DNA of 64,000 bases from Leptobrachium leishanense (Eukaryota; Chordata; Amphibia; Anura; Megophryidae): assembly GCA_009667805.1 (NCBI GenBank), contig CM019069.1:46310201-46374200 (forward strand), written 5' to 3'. Of this stretch, positions 12,057-22,620 are shown one piece after another (position 1 is the first letter of the stretch; the number at the start of each line of letters is the position of its first letter). The notes under the pieces are model-generated. The model searched no databases. It worked only from the letters and a program-made list of their open reading frames with translations, and was not told the DNA's origin. Both the position numbers and the translations under genes were made by a program.

Positions 12057-12190
12057 AAAACACAAATTACCACCAAGGAAGGGACTTTGATCGAAAATTG
12101 AGACAACGGGAGTGCAGGTGGACCTACAATTTAAAAACATTAGCCACCCTGGGACTTAATGAGGACTTTACGTTTATGCCATTTTTGTAA
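12057..12190 (+). pseudogene. C-terminal remnant of Penelope-like ORF
   Basis: The frame ending at the TAA (12188-12190) encodes RECRWTYNLKTLATLGLNED and then FTFMPFL. This resembles the conserved end of Penelope-like reverse transcriptase/GIY-YIG proteins, where a motif like RE..W...L.TL.P.GLN is followed by a short hydrophobic tail. Only about 44 codons remain. The open frame continues upstream only into the microsatellite, which is not part of the protein. Confidence 0.65.
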
Positions 12191-12249
12191 AATCTAATTT
12201 GCATATATGGATCCATCCAACATGACATCTCTGTTTATGTGTACTCCTC

Positions 12250-12785
12250 ATTCAGTTGATTGGCCCTCCGGGTAACTAGTATACTAAGGAAGTGACCTGA
12301 TTGGTCCCAGTGCATCATGTGGTATCTCATTCAGTTGATTGGCCCTCTGTGTAACCAGTATATTAAGGAAGCGACCTGATTGGTCGCAGTACATCATGTG
12401 GTATCTTACTCAGTTGATTGGCCCTTCATGTAACCAGTATACTAAGGAAGTGACCTGATTGGTCCCAGTGCATCATGTGGTATTCCATTCAGTTGATTGG
12501 CCCTCCGTGTAACCAGTATATTAAGGAAACAACCTGATTGGTCCCAGCACATCATGTGGTATCTCATTTAGTTTATTGGCCCTTCATATAACCAGTGTAC
12601 TAAGGTACCTGATTGGTCCCAGCACATCATGTGGTATCTCATTCAGTCGATTGGCCCTTCATGTAATCAGTATACTAAGGAAGTGACTTGATTGGTCCTA
12701 GCACATTATGTGGTATCTCATTCAGTTGATTGGCCCTCCGTATAACTAGTATACTAACGAAGCGATACGATTGGCACCCTTTAAC
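12250..12785. repeat. Seven-copy 79-bp minisatellite rich in ATTGG
   Basis: Copies start at about 12250, 12329, 12408, 12487, 12566, 12641 and 12720; one is about 75 bp and the rest about 79 bp. Each copy holds two ATTGG words (reverse CCAAT), 14 in all, about 40 bp apart. Confidence 0.9.
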
Positions 12786-13120
12786 CATGTGACGCCGCTA
12801 TAGCTTACTCTAGGAGCTATACAGTATGGTGAAAAACATCTCGCTGGGATCTTTTCAGTGGTGTACTCCCCGTCTGATCATGATAGCAATGTTGGCGGTA
12901 TAGGTGGCGCTCTATTTGAGCATAGAGGCACTTGAGCCATCTGATGGTTTATTACAGAGGTTTTGATATGATGAATACAGATGGGGGTTTTGTTAGGTAC
13001 AGATATACTATGACTCATTGGGAGTCATCTGATTGGGGGATCATTGGTCACATGGGTGTTCATTCATTCGATTGGCCCCTCTCTCCTCCAGTTTGCTGGA
13101 GGATGATTAGAGAATTAATC

Positions 13121-14240
13121 GCTACCTAAATGGTAGAACGTAACTGAATTATATCAAGTGTTAGAAGGATTGGATAAAGTAAGGTAATAAGAGACAGAAG
13201 GGATTACCCCTGGATGGTTCAATAACTACAGTTACTCTGATGAAACATCAGAGTACTAATGTCTCCCAGAGACCAATGATTAACAATTAACTTTTATTGG
13301 ATAGAGTTAAAATCGGCAAACAATTGTACATAAATAAACAGTGCTCACAAAACATAATAATAAAACCAAGAACCAATTCTGCTGCATGGATAATAATTTG
13401 TGGCGGCAGGAGATGTAATCAAGAAGCAATACAATAGGTAGCCTTCGAGGGTCACCTCAAGGTATTGTGACAAATGGAATTGATAACCAATTAGATGATA
13501 AACCACTGCGCATAAACCAGCAGAAAGGTCGAAAACGAGAAACTCTTGTTAGACGTAGATTAGCTCAAATAGCCCACTGTGGATGCATTTCAATGATTAT
13601 CCAGATCCCTAATATCAATAGGACCCACCATCGGGATATACATACATATGGGGGATCTCAAAATGCAATTAACCGGAATAAACAAGAGGCTCTGGTCTGA
13701 GAGGCGCACCCGACGCGCGTTTCGCCAGAAATGGCTCGTCAGGAGTGCTTTCTGGCGAAACGCGCGTCGGGTGCGCCTCTCAGACCAGAGCCTCTTGTTT
13801 ATTCCGGTTAATTGCATTTTGAGATCCCCCATATGTATGTATATCCCGATGGTGGGTCCTATTGATATTAGGGATCTGGATAATCATTGAAATGCATCCA
13901 CAGTGGGCTATTTGAGCTAATCTACGTCTAACAAGAGTTTCTCGTTTTCGACCTTTCTGCTGGTTTATGCGCAGTGGTTTATCATCTAATTGGTTATCAA
14001 TTCCATTTGTCACAATACCTTGAGGTGACCCTCGAAGGCTACCTATTGTATTGCTTCTTGATTACATCTCCTGCCGCCACAAATTATTATCCATGCAGCA
14101 GAATTGGTTCTTGGTTTTATTATTATGTTTTGTGAGCACTGTTTATTTATGTACAATTGTTTGCCGATTTTAACTCTATCCAATAAAAGTTAATTATTAA
14201 TCATTGGTCTCTGGGAGACATTAGTACTCTGATGTTTCAT
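13121..14240 (-). mobile_element. Palindromic hammerhead-bearing (Penelope-derived) insertion
   Basis: Flanked by the 18-bp direct repeat atgattagagaattaatc (13103-13120 and 14241-14258). Arms of 492 bp (13240-13731 and 13749-14240) are almost perfect inverted repeats around a 17-bp spacer. A tail of 119 bp (13121-13239) is present once. Read on the minus strand: inverted partial copy, ribozyme, unit, AATAAA-type region, tail. Mirror-image open frames on both strands are by-products of the palindrome. Confidence 0.85.
13706..13748 (-). ncRNA. Type I hammerhead ribozyme, canonical core
   Basis: Minus strand, 5' to 3': stem I GCACTC, core CTGACGA, stem II GCCA/TGGC with loop TTTC, GAAA, stem III ACGCGCGT, C17, stem I return GGGTGC. 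Stem I pairs over 6 bp (one G-U). Stem III is a perfect self-complement and is too short for a normal hairpin, as in hammerheads of Penelope-like elements thought to work as dimers. Predicted cleavage follows GTC. Confidence 0.85.
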
Positions 14241-14380
14241 ATGATTAGAGAATTAATCCATCAAATAAAGGTAATTACGAAATGAATAGCTACTGGGTAT
14301 CACTAAGCTCATTGGTGGTCAGACTCTCTGTATCCCTATATATTGGGCACAATCAGATTATATCTTTAGTCACCATTTTT

Positions 14381-14423
14381 CTCCTGTTGAAGTCGGGTAT
14401 TTACCGACGAAACACGTGTTGAG
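14381..14423 (+). ncRNA. Hammerhead ribozyme variant in Penelope-like element
   Basis: Stem I CTC, core CTGTTGA (position 6 is T where A is expected), one extra A, stem II GTCGG/CCGAC with a 7-base loop, GAAA, stem III ACACGTGT (a perfect palindrome), T17, stem I return GAG. The structure is clear but the A6-to-T change probably weakens or abolishes cleavage. Confidence 0.7.
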
Positions 14424-15033
14424 CGTTGCATGCATTGATTTTAGTATATGTTTGTCTGGCGTTTCTATGTGAGGGAAATAGAAATCTGGAGACGGATAGG
14501 CTCAGTGTTTTGTCTAAAGACTACACCTTTGTGTTTACGTGGATATATTTGTGGCTATATTGCAGCTACCAGGTAGACTGATTTGAACCCCTGATATCTT
14601 ATCCATAGAAAGCTTTCAGTCTAGTCCAATAGTGACTACATTTTGACCCTTGTCTCATGTCAATGATTACAATTTTTCTTTTCCTATTTTGTGTGATGTT
14701 TTTATCTTGATTTTTTTTTTCTTTTTTTGCAGCTTTTGCCCATGAATGTCTTTTATTCCTTACAATAAAATAAAGCAATATTCCTTTTTTTCCGACATTC
14801 CTGGTGAGTGGGGTGAATCCGTGGTTTTTGATTCACTTCATGGTGGTAATTTGTGTTTTGTTAAAAGTGTATAGGTTTAATCCTTTTGAATGCCAGGGTG
14901 CTCTCACTGAACTCCCCTTGAAGTGACAGGTGACTGCTATTCTCTTCGTCGTTTTTTTTGTTATCAATCTCTCTATCCTTTCTATCTATGCAGTGATATA
15001 CACGCCGTAACTCCGGACTAACACAGATAATAA

Positions 15034-15930
15034 AGAAAAAGCTGATCCACTGAACAAGTCAGTAGGAATACAATGCATCAGTGAAAACAAAGTGAAAAAC
15101 AAATTTTATTAGGGCCAGAAGCCAAACTCTAAAAACCAAGGTATGGTGATCACCAAAACAAATACACACAACATGAAAGAAAATTAAAAACAACAAGTAT
15201 TTATGTTTTTTAACATAAATAAGTATTAAAACTTTTTGGCATTCCTGACGAGCCTGTGCAAGGCGAAACGCGTGTCGGGTGCGTTCTAGTAGCTGTGAGC
15301 TATTTACCCTATCCCCCAAATCTCCCTTCTCTCAATTTTTTGCCAGCGGTTGGCTTATTACTATTGCATTATTGTCTGCTTGTGGCTGATTACTCTGTAC
15401 CTCATCATGGGCACATGTTCTCGCTATTTCAGCCTTACCATCCACTAATTTACAGCCTAATATCAGTGAAGTGAATCTGTGGGGTTTTTCTTTGGGGTTT
15501 CATTCTCAATACACGTGATTAAATGCGACCATCTACGCACGATTTCTTGCCCCAGCTCACATTGCTACTTCAGTACCAAGTATTCCATATTGTCGCATGT
15601 GTGAGTGAACTATATACTGGACACACATGCTGATTCTTATACCAAACATAAATACTTGTTGTTTTTAATTTTCTTTCATGTTGTGTGTATTTGTTTTGGT
15701 GATCACCATACCTTGGTTTTTAGAGTTTGGCTTCTGGCCCTAATAAAATTTGTATTTCATTTTGTTTTCACTGATGCATTGTGTTCCTACTGACTTGTTC
15801 AGTGGATCAGCTTTTTCTTCATACTCAATGGGTTTCAATACCTCCAGCATCTTGTGACACAATTACATTGGTTTCATCTCGTGTATTTCAGGTGTGTCAT
15901 CACCACTACTTCTGTAGCGGGTTATCATTC
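15034..15930 (+). mobile_element. Foldback hammerhead-bearing (Penelope-derived) insertion
   Basis: Flanked by the 14-bp direct repeat aacacagataataa (15020-15033 and 15931-15944). The left arm (about 15034-15212) is an inverted copy of the right arm (about 15644-15825). The ribozyme lies between them, and a unique tail of about 105 bp precedes the right duplication. This is the same architecture as 13121-14240 in the opposite orientation. No coding capacity. Confidence 0.85.
15239..15282 (+). ncRNA. Type I hammerhead ribozyme, canonical core, sense to UBR3
   Basis: Stem I GCATTC, core CTGACGA (15245-15251), stem II GCCT/AGGC with loop GTGCA, GAAA (15265-15268), stem III ACGCGTGT (self-complementary with two G-U pairs), C17 (15276), stem I return GGGTGC. 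Stem I pairs over 6 bp (two G-U). All invariant core bases are present. Predicted cleavage is between 15276 and 15277, within UBR3 intron RNA. Confidence 0.87.
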
Positions 15931-15944
15931 AACACAGATAATAA

Positions 15945-16890
15945 TTTCTACACTTTCTAAATGTTTCTGAATATCCCGTTGAACAAATTCGTACAGTAGA
16001 TTGGAGGTTTAATGGGCAGGTCATGTAGATCAACTTTTCCATCTGTGCCGCGGGAATCTACATTTCCTGCTCTCTATGGTTCTGTAGTTTTAAGTGCAAG
16101 AAGCAACTTTGTTTTAACCATAAGCAGTGTTTTCTCTCCCTGCGTTTGCTGCGAGCGCGGAAAGGCGTTTAATCAGTGCAGACTGCTCAGCTAACAGAGA
16201 ATGCCATCTGAGTGCCTTTAAACCGCTTGCTCATGAATTTGTAACTCTCCGAGGGGCTGTTTTCGTCTGAAAGCATTGAGCGTACTACTGTGATTGCAAT
16301 TTCGGACCCGGTTGGTGGTGGCATGAATCGCGCTCTCCGGAGTACCATGGGTTTGATGTTTCAATTAACGCTCTTTGTTTCTTTTAGCCTATTTGCCAAT
16401 TTCTTATTTGCGTCTTAATCCAGATAAACTCTTGCGTCCTCCAGCGCCAGGCTTCAGATTGCGTTTATATTCATTTATTTTAAGTTGCAAGCTTTCGTTT
16501 TTTATTTTTTTTATTATTATTATGCCTGATTTTACGTTTATACCTAGCAGAGATTTAAAAAATAAATTTGCATTTGTACGGGAAAAAAAATGAAAAATTA
16601 AACTTCCCAACAAGTTTATTCTTGTGCCATAGGTGCGTTCAAATCATTGCAAAGCGCTAGGCAAGTCCGATTATTACAAAAGAAATAAAAATGTGGCGGG
16701 TTTTTAGAATAAACCGACACGTATACCGCGATTCTGTGAAAACATGTTCTCGGTATGGGTCGTGTTGACGACAAGCTTATTATGTGACTCAGAGTTTTGC
16801 CTGGAGACATTCTCTGAATGCGCAATTAATTTGTATGGAAAAATTAATAGACTTTAATGTGATTTTTTTTTTTTTTTTTCTTGTCCTCAG
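15945..16890. other. Intron sequence, nothing recognised
   Basis: No repeat end or exon identified. It ends in a long T tract serving the acceptor at 16890. Confidence 0.4.
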
Positions 16891-16991
16891 GGCAGACGCA
16901 GAAGACAGGGTAGAGGTCCCTTTACTTTATCGGGATGTGACCTCCATTTTGCTCATTCAGGTTCTAACAATGCCCCAGCCTCTTCACAAAG
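16891..16991 (+). CDS. UBR3: UBR3 exon
   Basis: The acceptor follows a run of about 19 T and ends cctcag; the donor is gtatgt. 101 bp = 1 + 33 codons + 1. It encodes an acidic start (ADAEDR) and then VPLLYRDVTSILLIQVL, a UBR3-type hydrophobic helix, ending at MPQPLHK. The phases fit the exons on either side. Confidence 0.93.
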
Positions 16992-18220
16992 GTATGTATA
17001 CAAACCCCCTGTGATATTGTGCTCGACGAGGGGGGAAATGAAGAAAAAAAAAAAAGCCAAAACACAGTAAATCTTGTTGTGTCTGATATGTCTACAGGAA
17101 TAATGATTGTGCCTTATCGGAATAAAGTGACATTGGACTGGAAATTGAGTTGAGGTTTGACTGGCTTATCTGCGTCCCTCGTTGCGTCTTTTATCAGTCA
17201 TTCAATACATGAAGACACAAGGTCTCAGAGTCGCAGGGGGAAAAATATAGTAAAATAAAATATACAGATTTGAAAAGACAGGATCACGTCCTTCGCGTGA
17301 CTTTCATCACGGAGCCGTATAATATTTCAAGTGCATCAAAATGCCGTTGGTGGGGGGGACGGACGCAAATCCACTGTTTTTTTAAAATTATTTTTAAAGT
17401 CGAAAATCAAGTCTCTGCAGCAGTCAATTGTTTAATATCTAAAAATAATAATAATTGCTGCAATGATTTAAGAAGAGTATTTCGTATGAAATGATTAAAG
17501 GTAAGATGACGTCTTGGAATACGAAGACCAAAGATTCGTTGATGGCTTCATTAGGTTTATGTAAAATGTCAATAAAGTTATTTAATGAGTGATGGGCAGT
17601 TACAATCTAATTCTCATATAAATGTTTGTATTTGTTTGAGTTTTCAATATTTATTTTTTTCTGGAGAAACATTGGAGTGACGGAAGCCTGTGACGTTCCC
17701 ATGTGCAAATGTTGCCCTTTAAATCGCGTCACCTGTCTGTCGGACGGCTATTTAGTGCAGCAGATCGAGCCCAGCGTTTTGTAAAGTTTGGGTTTTTAGA
17801 ATGCCTTTCCCAATGGGACTTCCGTTGTTTCAGTGTCCACAAAGTTAATTTTTATTTCTATTAAAGGAAACTCGTTATACAGGAAAATAAACTTAAAATT
17901 GTATTCCTAGCTTAAAAAGGTAATAAAAATTATTATAATAAATAAAGGTGGATATGGGGTTGTGGTTGAAACCCAGAGGGGAGATCCATGTTAACCCCTT
18001 ATTTTAGCTTGGGGTATGTGTAAAAACGAACCTGAGTTCTATTGCTGGGGTCTCCTGTGGTGCTCATCTGGAGTGAGCCATGCCTGCTTTTTCCTGAAGC
18101 AAATACTGTCACCGAGCTGAGCTCGCATCCTGTGCGGTGCTGGTCGCAACCTCGGCACGCTGTGCCCTCACAAGCTGGTTGACTGTTTTATGGGCAGAGG
18201 TTAGCTTTACCCTTTGGAAG
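16992..18220. other. Intron sequence, nothing recognised
   Basis: AT-rich, with short A and T runs. No open frame or element boundary stands out. Confidence 0.4.
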
Positions 18221-18224
18221 GTTG

Positions 18225-18990
18225 TTAAAGCCCAACGGAAAAGCCGATTTAAGGAGGGCATACCTGGTAACATTATGGCCAACTAACTCTGTATATTTGG
18301 TTACACTGTCTCTAAACACACAATTTTATCTTTGTAGTTTCCTCCACCCCACCCAGTGTCACCAGCAGCTGGGATTTAGAATTTCCCGGCTGCTCCTCCC
18401 CAGATCGGTCACCAGGGCAACCATCAGGGGGTGACCGCCCATGACCTGTTTAGGGGCCCATATGATCCAGGGGGCCCTTGCCAAACCCTATGTGCACCTT
18501 TAAATGCCAAATAGGGCCCCTCCATGTCACCCAGGACTGTTCAAGATGCCAGCAATAATTCCAGTGGGCCGCGGCATCTAGGGGCCGGTAACGGAGGAAT
18601 CCATTAGTATGATCTGCACCAGGGAACACTTTTTATCCCCTTGCTGGACCACCTGGGATTTAGCCCATTCACAGTAAAATAAGGTTTGCAGAAAGAGACA
18701 AAATGTTATACTTTTAATTGGCTTCTTGAAATGGGGAGCTGACAGAAGGGTGCCCCGACCCATGGTTTATTAAGGGGCCCCACCATTTCTGATAGCAACC
18801 CTGACTGGCACTAGTGACATCAGTACGCAGAGAGCGTGCCGACGTCGCGCTCTCTAAAACCACATGCATTAGCATGCGGTTTCAGACATCGATGGATCGG
18901 ATGTGCGAGCTCTGATCCATCGCACTGCGCAGATCATGCGAACGTGAAATCCTGTTCCGTGCTGTAGGCAAAGGAGAACATAGAGAGCAC
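18225..18990. repeat. Diverged TTAA-type MITE fragment
   Basis: It shares gtttcctccaccccaccca, tcaccagcagctggga and tagtgacatca segments with the copy at 56869-58341. Ends are unclear and the central part is rearranged. Confidence 0.45.
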
Positions 18991-19211
18991 AATGAATACA
19001 TGGAGCTTAATCTCTTTTAATAACTTATTTGTGCTCTACAGATGTTTCCACACTTCTGAACGCCTGCCTCTGAAAACCGGAGTGCTAGCAGACAGTGCTC
19101 GATGCAAACCTTGATCCACTCATTGCAGAGTGCTTCACAGGCCCCGCTGTCACTCACACCTAATGGCAGTGCAAATGCCTTCTCCTTCTTCCCTCAGTTA
19201 TAGTTCAATCC

Positions 19212-19682
19212 TTGACCACTTCACTACCGATATTGAGATATCGTGATCTTCAAAGGTACCATCTGGTACCCCAATATCTCAATATGCTGATCTGCAGGCC
19301 AAAGGCAAATGAGATTTGTTTGCAGCAAACAAATTTCATTTGCTTTTGGGCTGCAGAAGGTGCCCCTAAAGTTTTAGCCCTGTGGACATAATTCCCAAAG
19401 AGCTAAAACTGTAAAATCAGCTGCTCAAAGCTCTGAAATATCGGGCTTGCAGCAGCCGATGCAGGGAGAATAGAAGAAAATAGACCAGCCGCTCAACCCT
19501 CTAACTCAATTTGGCAGTAGATGGCGCCTTCTACTGGCCAAATAGGTTATTTACAGTAAGAAATACAATGGGTGGGTATAAGCTCAAATATTTCTTACTT
19601 TAAAATTAAAAATGATTTTACAAAAAAACACTGGTTTCTGACAATGTTCTTTTGGAAAATCACTTAGTAGTGAAGGTGTTAA
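19212..19682 (+). repeat. MITE, CTTCACTACCGA family, copy 1
   Basis: Ends cacttcactaccga and agtagtgaaggtgttaa are inverted. The interior shares aatttcatttgcttttgggc, ctaaagttttagc and gcagtagatggcgcc with copies at 23431-23869, 41227-41696 (inverted) and 61719-62161. Confidence 0.75.
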
Positions 19683-19799
19683 AAATGAAATCGAAATCTA
19701 TTTCCAACCAACTCCCTATAGAACTGCAAATGATTTTGGGGGAGTAAGTGCAGGGGAAAAAAGTTGGTGTATATATTTAAATACCGTTAACAGGTGTTT

Positions 19800-20540
19800 G
19801 GGTTGAAATCCCTACAACCAGGTTCCCTACACGGCCAACTTCCCTACACGGCCAACTTCCCTACACGTCCAACTTCCAGACATCCAAAATCCCAGCGGAT
19901 AACACTGACCCTACTCCCTAACTCCCTAAACCTAGCCCTAACCCCCCTAAATCTAGCCCTAACCCCCTAAACCTAACCCCCTAAATCTAGCCCTAACCCC
20001 CTAAATCTAGCCCTAACCCCCTAAACCTAACCCCCCTAAATCTAGCCCTAACCCCCTAAATCTAGCCCTAACCCCCTAAATCTAGCCCTAACCCCCTAAT
20101 TCTAGCCCTAACCCACTAAACCTAGCCCTAACCCCCTAAACATAACCCTCCCAAACCTAGCCATAACCCTAGCCCCCCTAAATCTAACCCTCCTAAATCT
20201 AGCCCTAACCCAAACCCCCTAAACTTAGCCCTAACCCACCTAAACCTAGCCCTAACCCCCCTAAACCTAGCCATAACCCTAACCCCCTAAACCTAGCCAT
20301 AACCCTAACCCCCTAAACCTAGCCATAACCCTATCCCCATAAACCTAGCCATAACCCTAACCCCCTTAAACCTAGGGTTAGAGTGTTCGTATTAGGGTTA
20401 GCCGCTGGGATTATGGTTGTCTGAAAGTTGGCCGTGTAGGGAACTTGGTATGTCCGGCACTTGTTCTGTCTGGAAGTTGGCAGTCGGGATCTTGGCATTA
20501 GGGATCCTGGCTGTAGGGATTTTGTCCGGCAGCCCGTTCA
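19800..20540. mobile_element. Inverted-repeat transposon with telomere-like core
   Basis: Left sequence tccctacacggccaacttcc and atccaaaatcccagcgg is mirrored on the right by ccgctgggattatggtt and aagttggccgtgtaggga. Between them (about 19905-20375) is a degenerate array of CCCTAA-like words (ccctaaacctag, ccctaaccccctaaatctag). Confidence 0.7.
19905..20375. repeat. Interstitial telomere-like (CCCTAA-variant) array
   Basis: About 470 bp of irregular units built from cctaacc, cctaaacctag and cctaaatctag. Not exact (CCCTAA)n, and enclosed by transposon arms, so it is not a chromosome end. Confidence 0.85.
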
Positions 20541-20559
20541 CAGTAATATGGATTGTTTT

Positions 20560-21300
20560 TCTTCTTTAGTTTTGGTTGTATTCGGTCTTTATACTTTTCA
20601 GAACACACTGTAAATGCCTTCCCGAGCTTCTGTCTAATGCGTAGTAAGTTGAAAGCATTAGTATTTTGTACGAGAGCGTCGACCCCAGCTATTGCCCTTG
20701 AAGTGCAGCCGTGGGAATAGCATTAACTGCCTTATTAGCAGTTAGATAGACTTGGTATCTTTTCCAATCCTACATTGATTAACTCAAAGTAAATGCCATT
20801 ATACTACTCACACCGTTCACTCCGAGGGAAAATTGATCTGAACCCATCACGAAGAGAGAACACCACAAATTAAGCCTTTTATTATCGAGTGGACTTTTAT
20901 GATAGGGGTCAGAGCCATTGTAAACTCACTTTTCCATCAATTTTGTCAAAACGGTCCCTGCAAAAAGTGAGGTCAGGATTGCACAGACACCACGTGCTCT
21001 TTGTGTGACCTGCAGTTTAATAACGCGCACCACAACACCACCAGTATTATTTAATTACGTCATAGAGGTCTGTGCTGCACTGTTATTTCATACGCTCCAT
21101 TTCCTGTAGGTATACGTCTATTTCTGGAACCCAAAAAGTTCTGTGGCGCTTAAAGAAGCCATAAATAAATGGATTCTCTATAATTCACCTAACGGGTGAC
21201 CCTTCCCTGCACCTTACAGAACATAATACCAGCAAAGATACGAAATAAAGGATTAGCGCTTCCTTCACACCAAATGTATACAAAGCGATAGTAAACAACA
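20560..21300. other. Intron sequence, nothing recognised
   Basis: No clear repeat or gene signal. Confidence 0.35.
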
Positions 21301-21629
21301 ATAAAGGCTTACACGTGTTCACCTGCAGAGAATTTCCCAAGGAAGAATTTTCAAACCTTCCGTACGTTTTGATTAATGGTAACAAACCTCAACGATAAGA
21401 AATAAAAACAAAGCACTCGGCATAAAACTGTGAAATAACCAAGCTTTCCGTATTCCAAGTAGAATGTGAGGGTAAATTCTTTGAATACGGAAAGCTTGGT
21501 TATTTCACAGTATTATGCTGTGTGCTTTGTTTTTATTTCCTATCGTTGAGGTGTGTTACCATTAATCGGAAGGTTTGAAAATTCTTCCTTCGGAAATTCT
21601 CTGCAGCTGAACACGTGTAAGCCTTTAGG
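21301..21629. repeat. Inverted repeat, arms about 150 bp
   Basis: The left arm (21301-21458) containing aaggcttacacgtg and aaccaagctttccgtattc is mirrored at 21479-21629 by gaatacggaaagcttggtt and cacgtgtaagcctt. The short spacer allows a strong hairpin. The right arm abuts the next element. Confidence 0.8.
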
Positions 21630-22620
21630 CCGGCCGTCCACTGGGTCTGTAGTCTGACGACCGACTTGGTCTTCCGACTGTGGATAATGCCGTTGCACGA
21701 CCAGGATTGTCCACTGGAAGAGTTTGTGGACGACCCCAGGTTGAACGACGAACAGGCTGCCGAATGAAGAAAAGAAACATTTTTACCCAAAAAGAAAAAG
21801 AAAAATTACTTTTTGCTGCAGATGAAAAGCATAAACCACCTTCTCTGGAACGCTCTACCTTGTACTGTCAGACTTTCCCCTAGTTTCCCTTCCTTCAAAC
21901 GCTCCCTTAAGACATTCCTATTTAGGGAAGCCTACCACCGACTCACTAATACACCTCACGCCCCAACCAGGCCATCATTCTCACCTTGCAGTCCATCACT
22001 CTCGGCTAGCAAGTCCATCCCTCTCAGCTAGCAAGTCCATCCCTCTCAGCTAGCACTCTCTCAGCTAGCATATCCTCTCCTCCTGTTTCCACCCCCAACC
22101 CTTCTAGATTGTAAATTCCACACAGGAATAGGACCGTAGTTTCCTCCTGTACTGGTTTGTCATAATGTTGTTCAATGTATTGTACATTGAACAACATTGT
22201 GCCCATTGTACAGCAGTCTATATTGTGCCCATTGTACAGCGCTGTGGAATATGCTGGCGCTTTCTAAATAAATAATAATAAACGGTTGAATAACAACAAA
22301 ATAATTTTTTCCATTGAATCCAATGGGATTCGCTTGTCGAACTGAATCCCTTCTCTACGGGCCAAATTCCCTGCCGCGGAGCGACGGTTTAACTATACAA
22401 TTCCTCTTTTTCTCATGTAAATTGTACCAGATCGTCTGGTTTCGTCCAACAAATCCCTTTCAAAAAGGAAAAGATCACTAGTCTGACGTAGTCCCAAAAA
22501 ATCGTCTGAACTCGTCCGATGGAAGTTGGAGGCAGTGGACGAGGGCTGAATCTCCTGCATGTTGTGGGTTTGGATGGACGACAATGGACAATCGCACAAA
22601 TACAGATCCAGTGGACGGCC
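21629..22620. mobile_element. GGCCGTCCACTGG inverted-end element containing a LINE 3' end
   Basis: The ends ggccggccgtccactgg and ccagtggacggcc are inverted. A LINE fragment (21820-22290) lies inside, followed by sequence with cgtctgg and cgtcc words typical of this element's arms. Confidence 0.65.
21820..22290 (+). pseudogene. LINE 3' end (ORF2 C-terminus and 3' tail)
   Basis: One frame encodes WNALPCTVRLSPSFPSFKRS and then LKTFLFREAY, the familiar end of vertebrate non-LTR reverse transcriptase proteins (WN.LP..VR...S...FK..LKT.LF). It is followed by tagattgtaaattcc, gtacagcgctgtggaatat and an ataataata tail. Only the last 60 or so codons remain. Confidence 0.65.

Larger units (their letters stand above)
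12056..14961 (+). mobile_element. 5'-truncated Penelope-like element (interrupted)
   Basis: Flanked by a 14-bp direct repeat, tatcaatctctcta (12042-12055 and 14962-14975), placing it inside the microsatellite. It starts with the C-terminal codons of a Penelope-like ORF, then a 79-bp tandem array, a hammerhead variant at 14381-14423 and AATAAA near 14764. A second ribozyme-bearing element (13121-14240, with its 18-bp duplication) is nested within. The target duplication lies in low-complexity DNA, so the ends are good but not certain. Confidence 0.75.

Noticed and set aside
11138..12190. Long open frames of 250-350 codons, rich in Ser, Leu and Tyr
   Set aside because: They are translations of the tetranucleotide microsatellite; only the last 44 codons of one frame (Penelope-like end) are meaningful.
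13235..13256. CTGATGAAAC at the palindrome's left end
   Set aside because: It matches the start of a hammerhead core but has no stem II; it is part of a simple hairpin (actctgatg/catcagagt).
13749..13790. Plus-strand hammerhead in the palindrome's right arm
   Set aside because: It has GAAA and the stem III/stem I return but lacks the CTGANGA core upstream; only the minus-strand motif is complete.
13467..14013. Matching open frames on opposite strands
   Set aside because: Mirror images caused by the palindrome.
19905..20375. Chromosome end
   Set aside because: The CCCTAA-like units are irregular and enclosed by transposon arms, with ordinary sequence on both sides.
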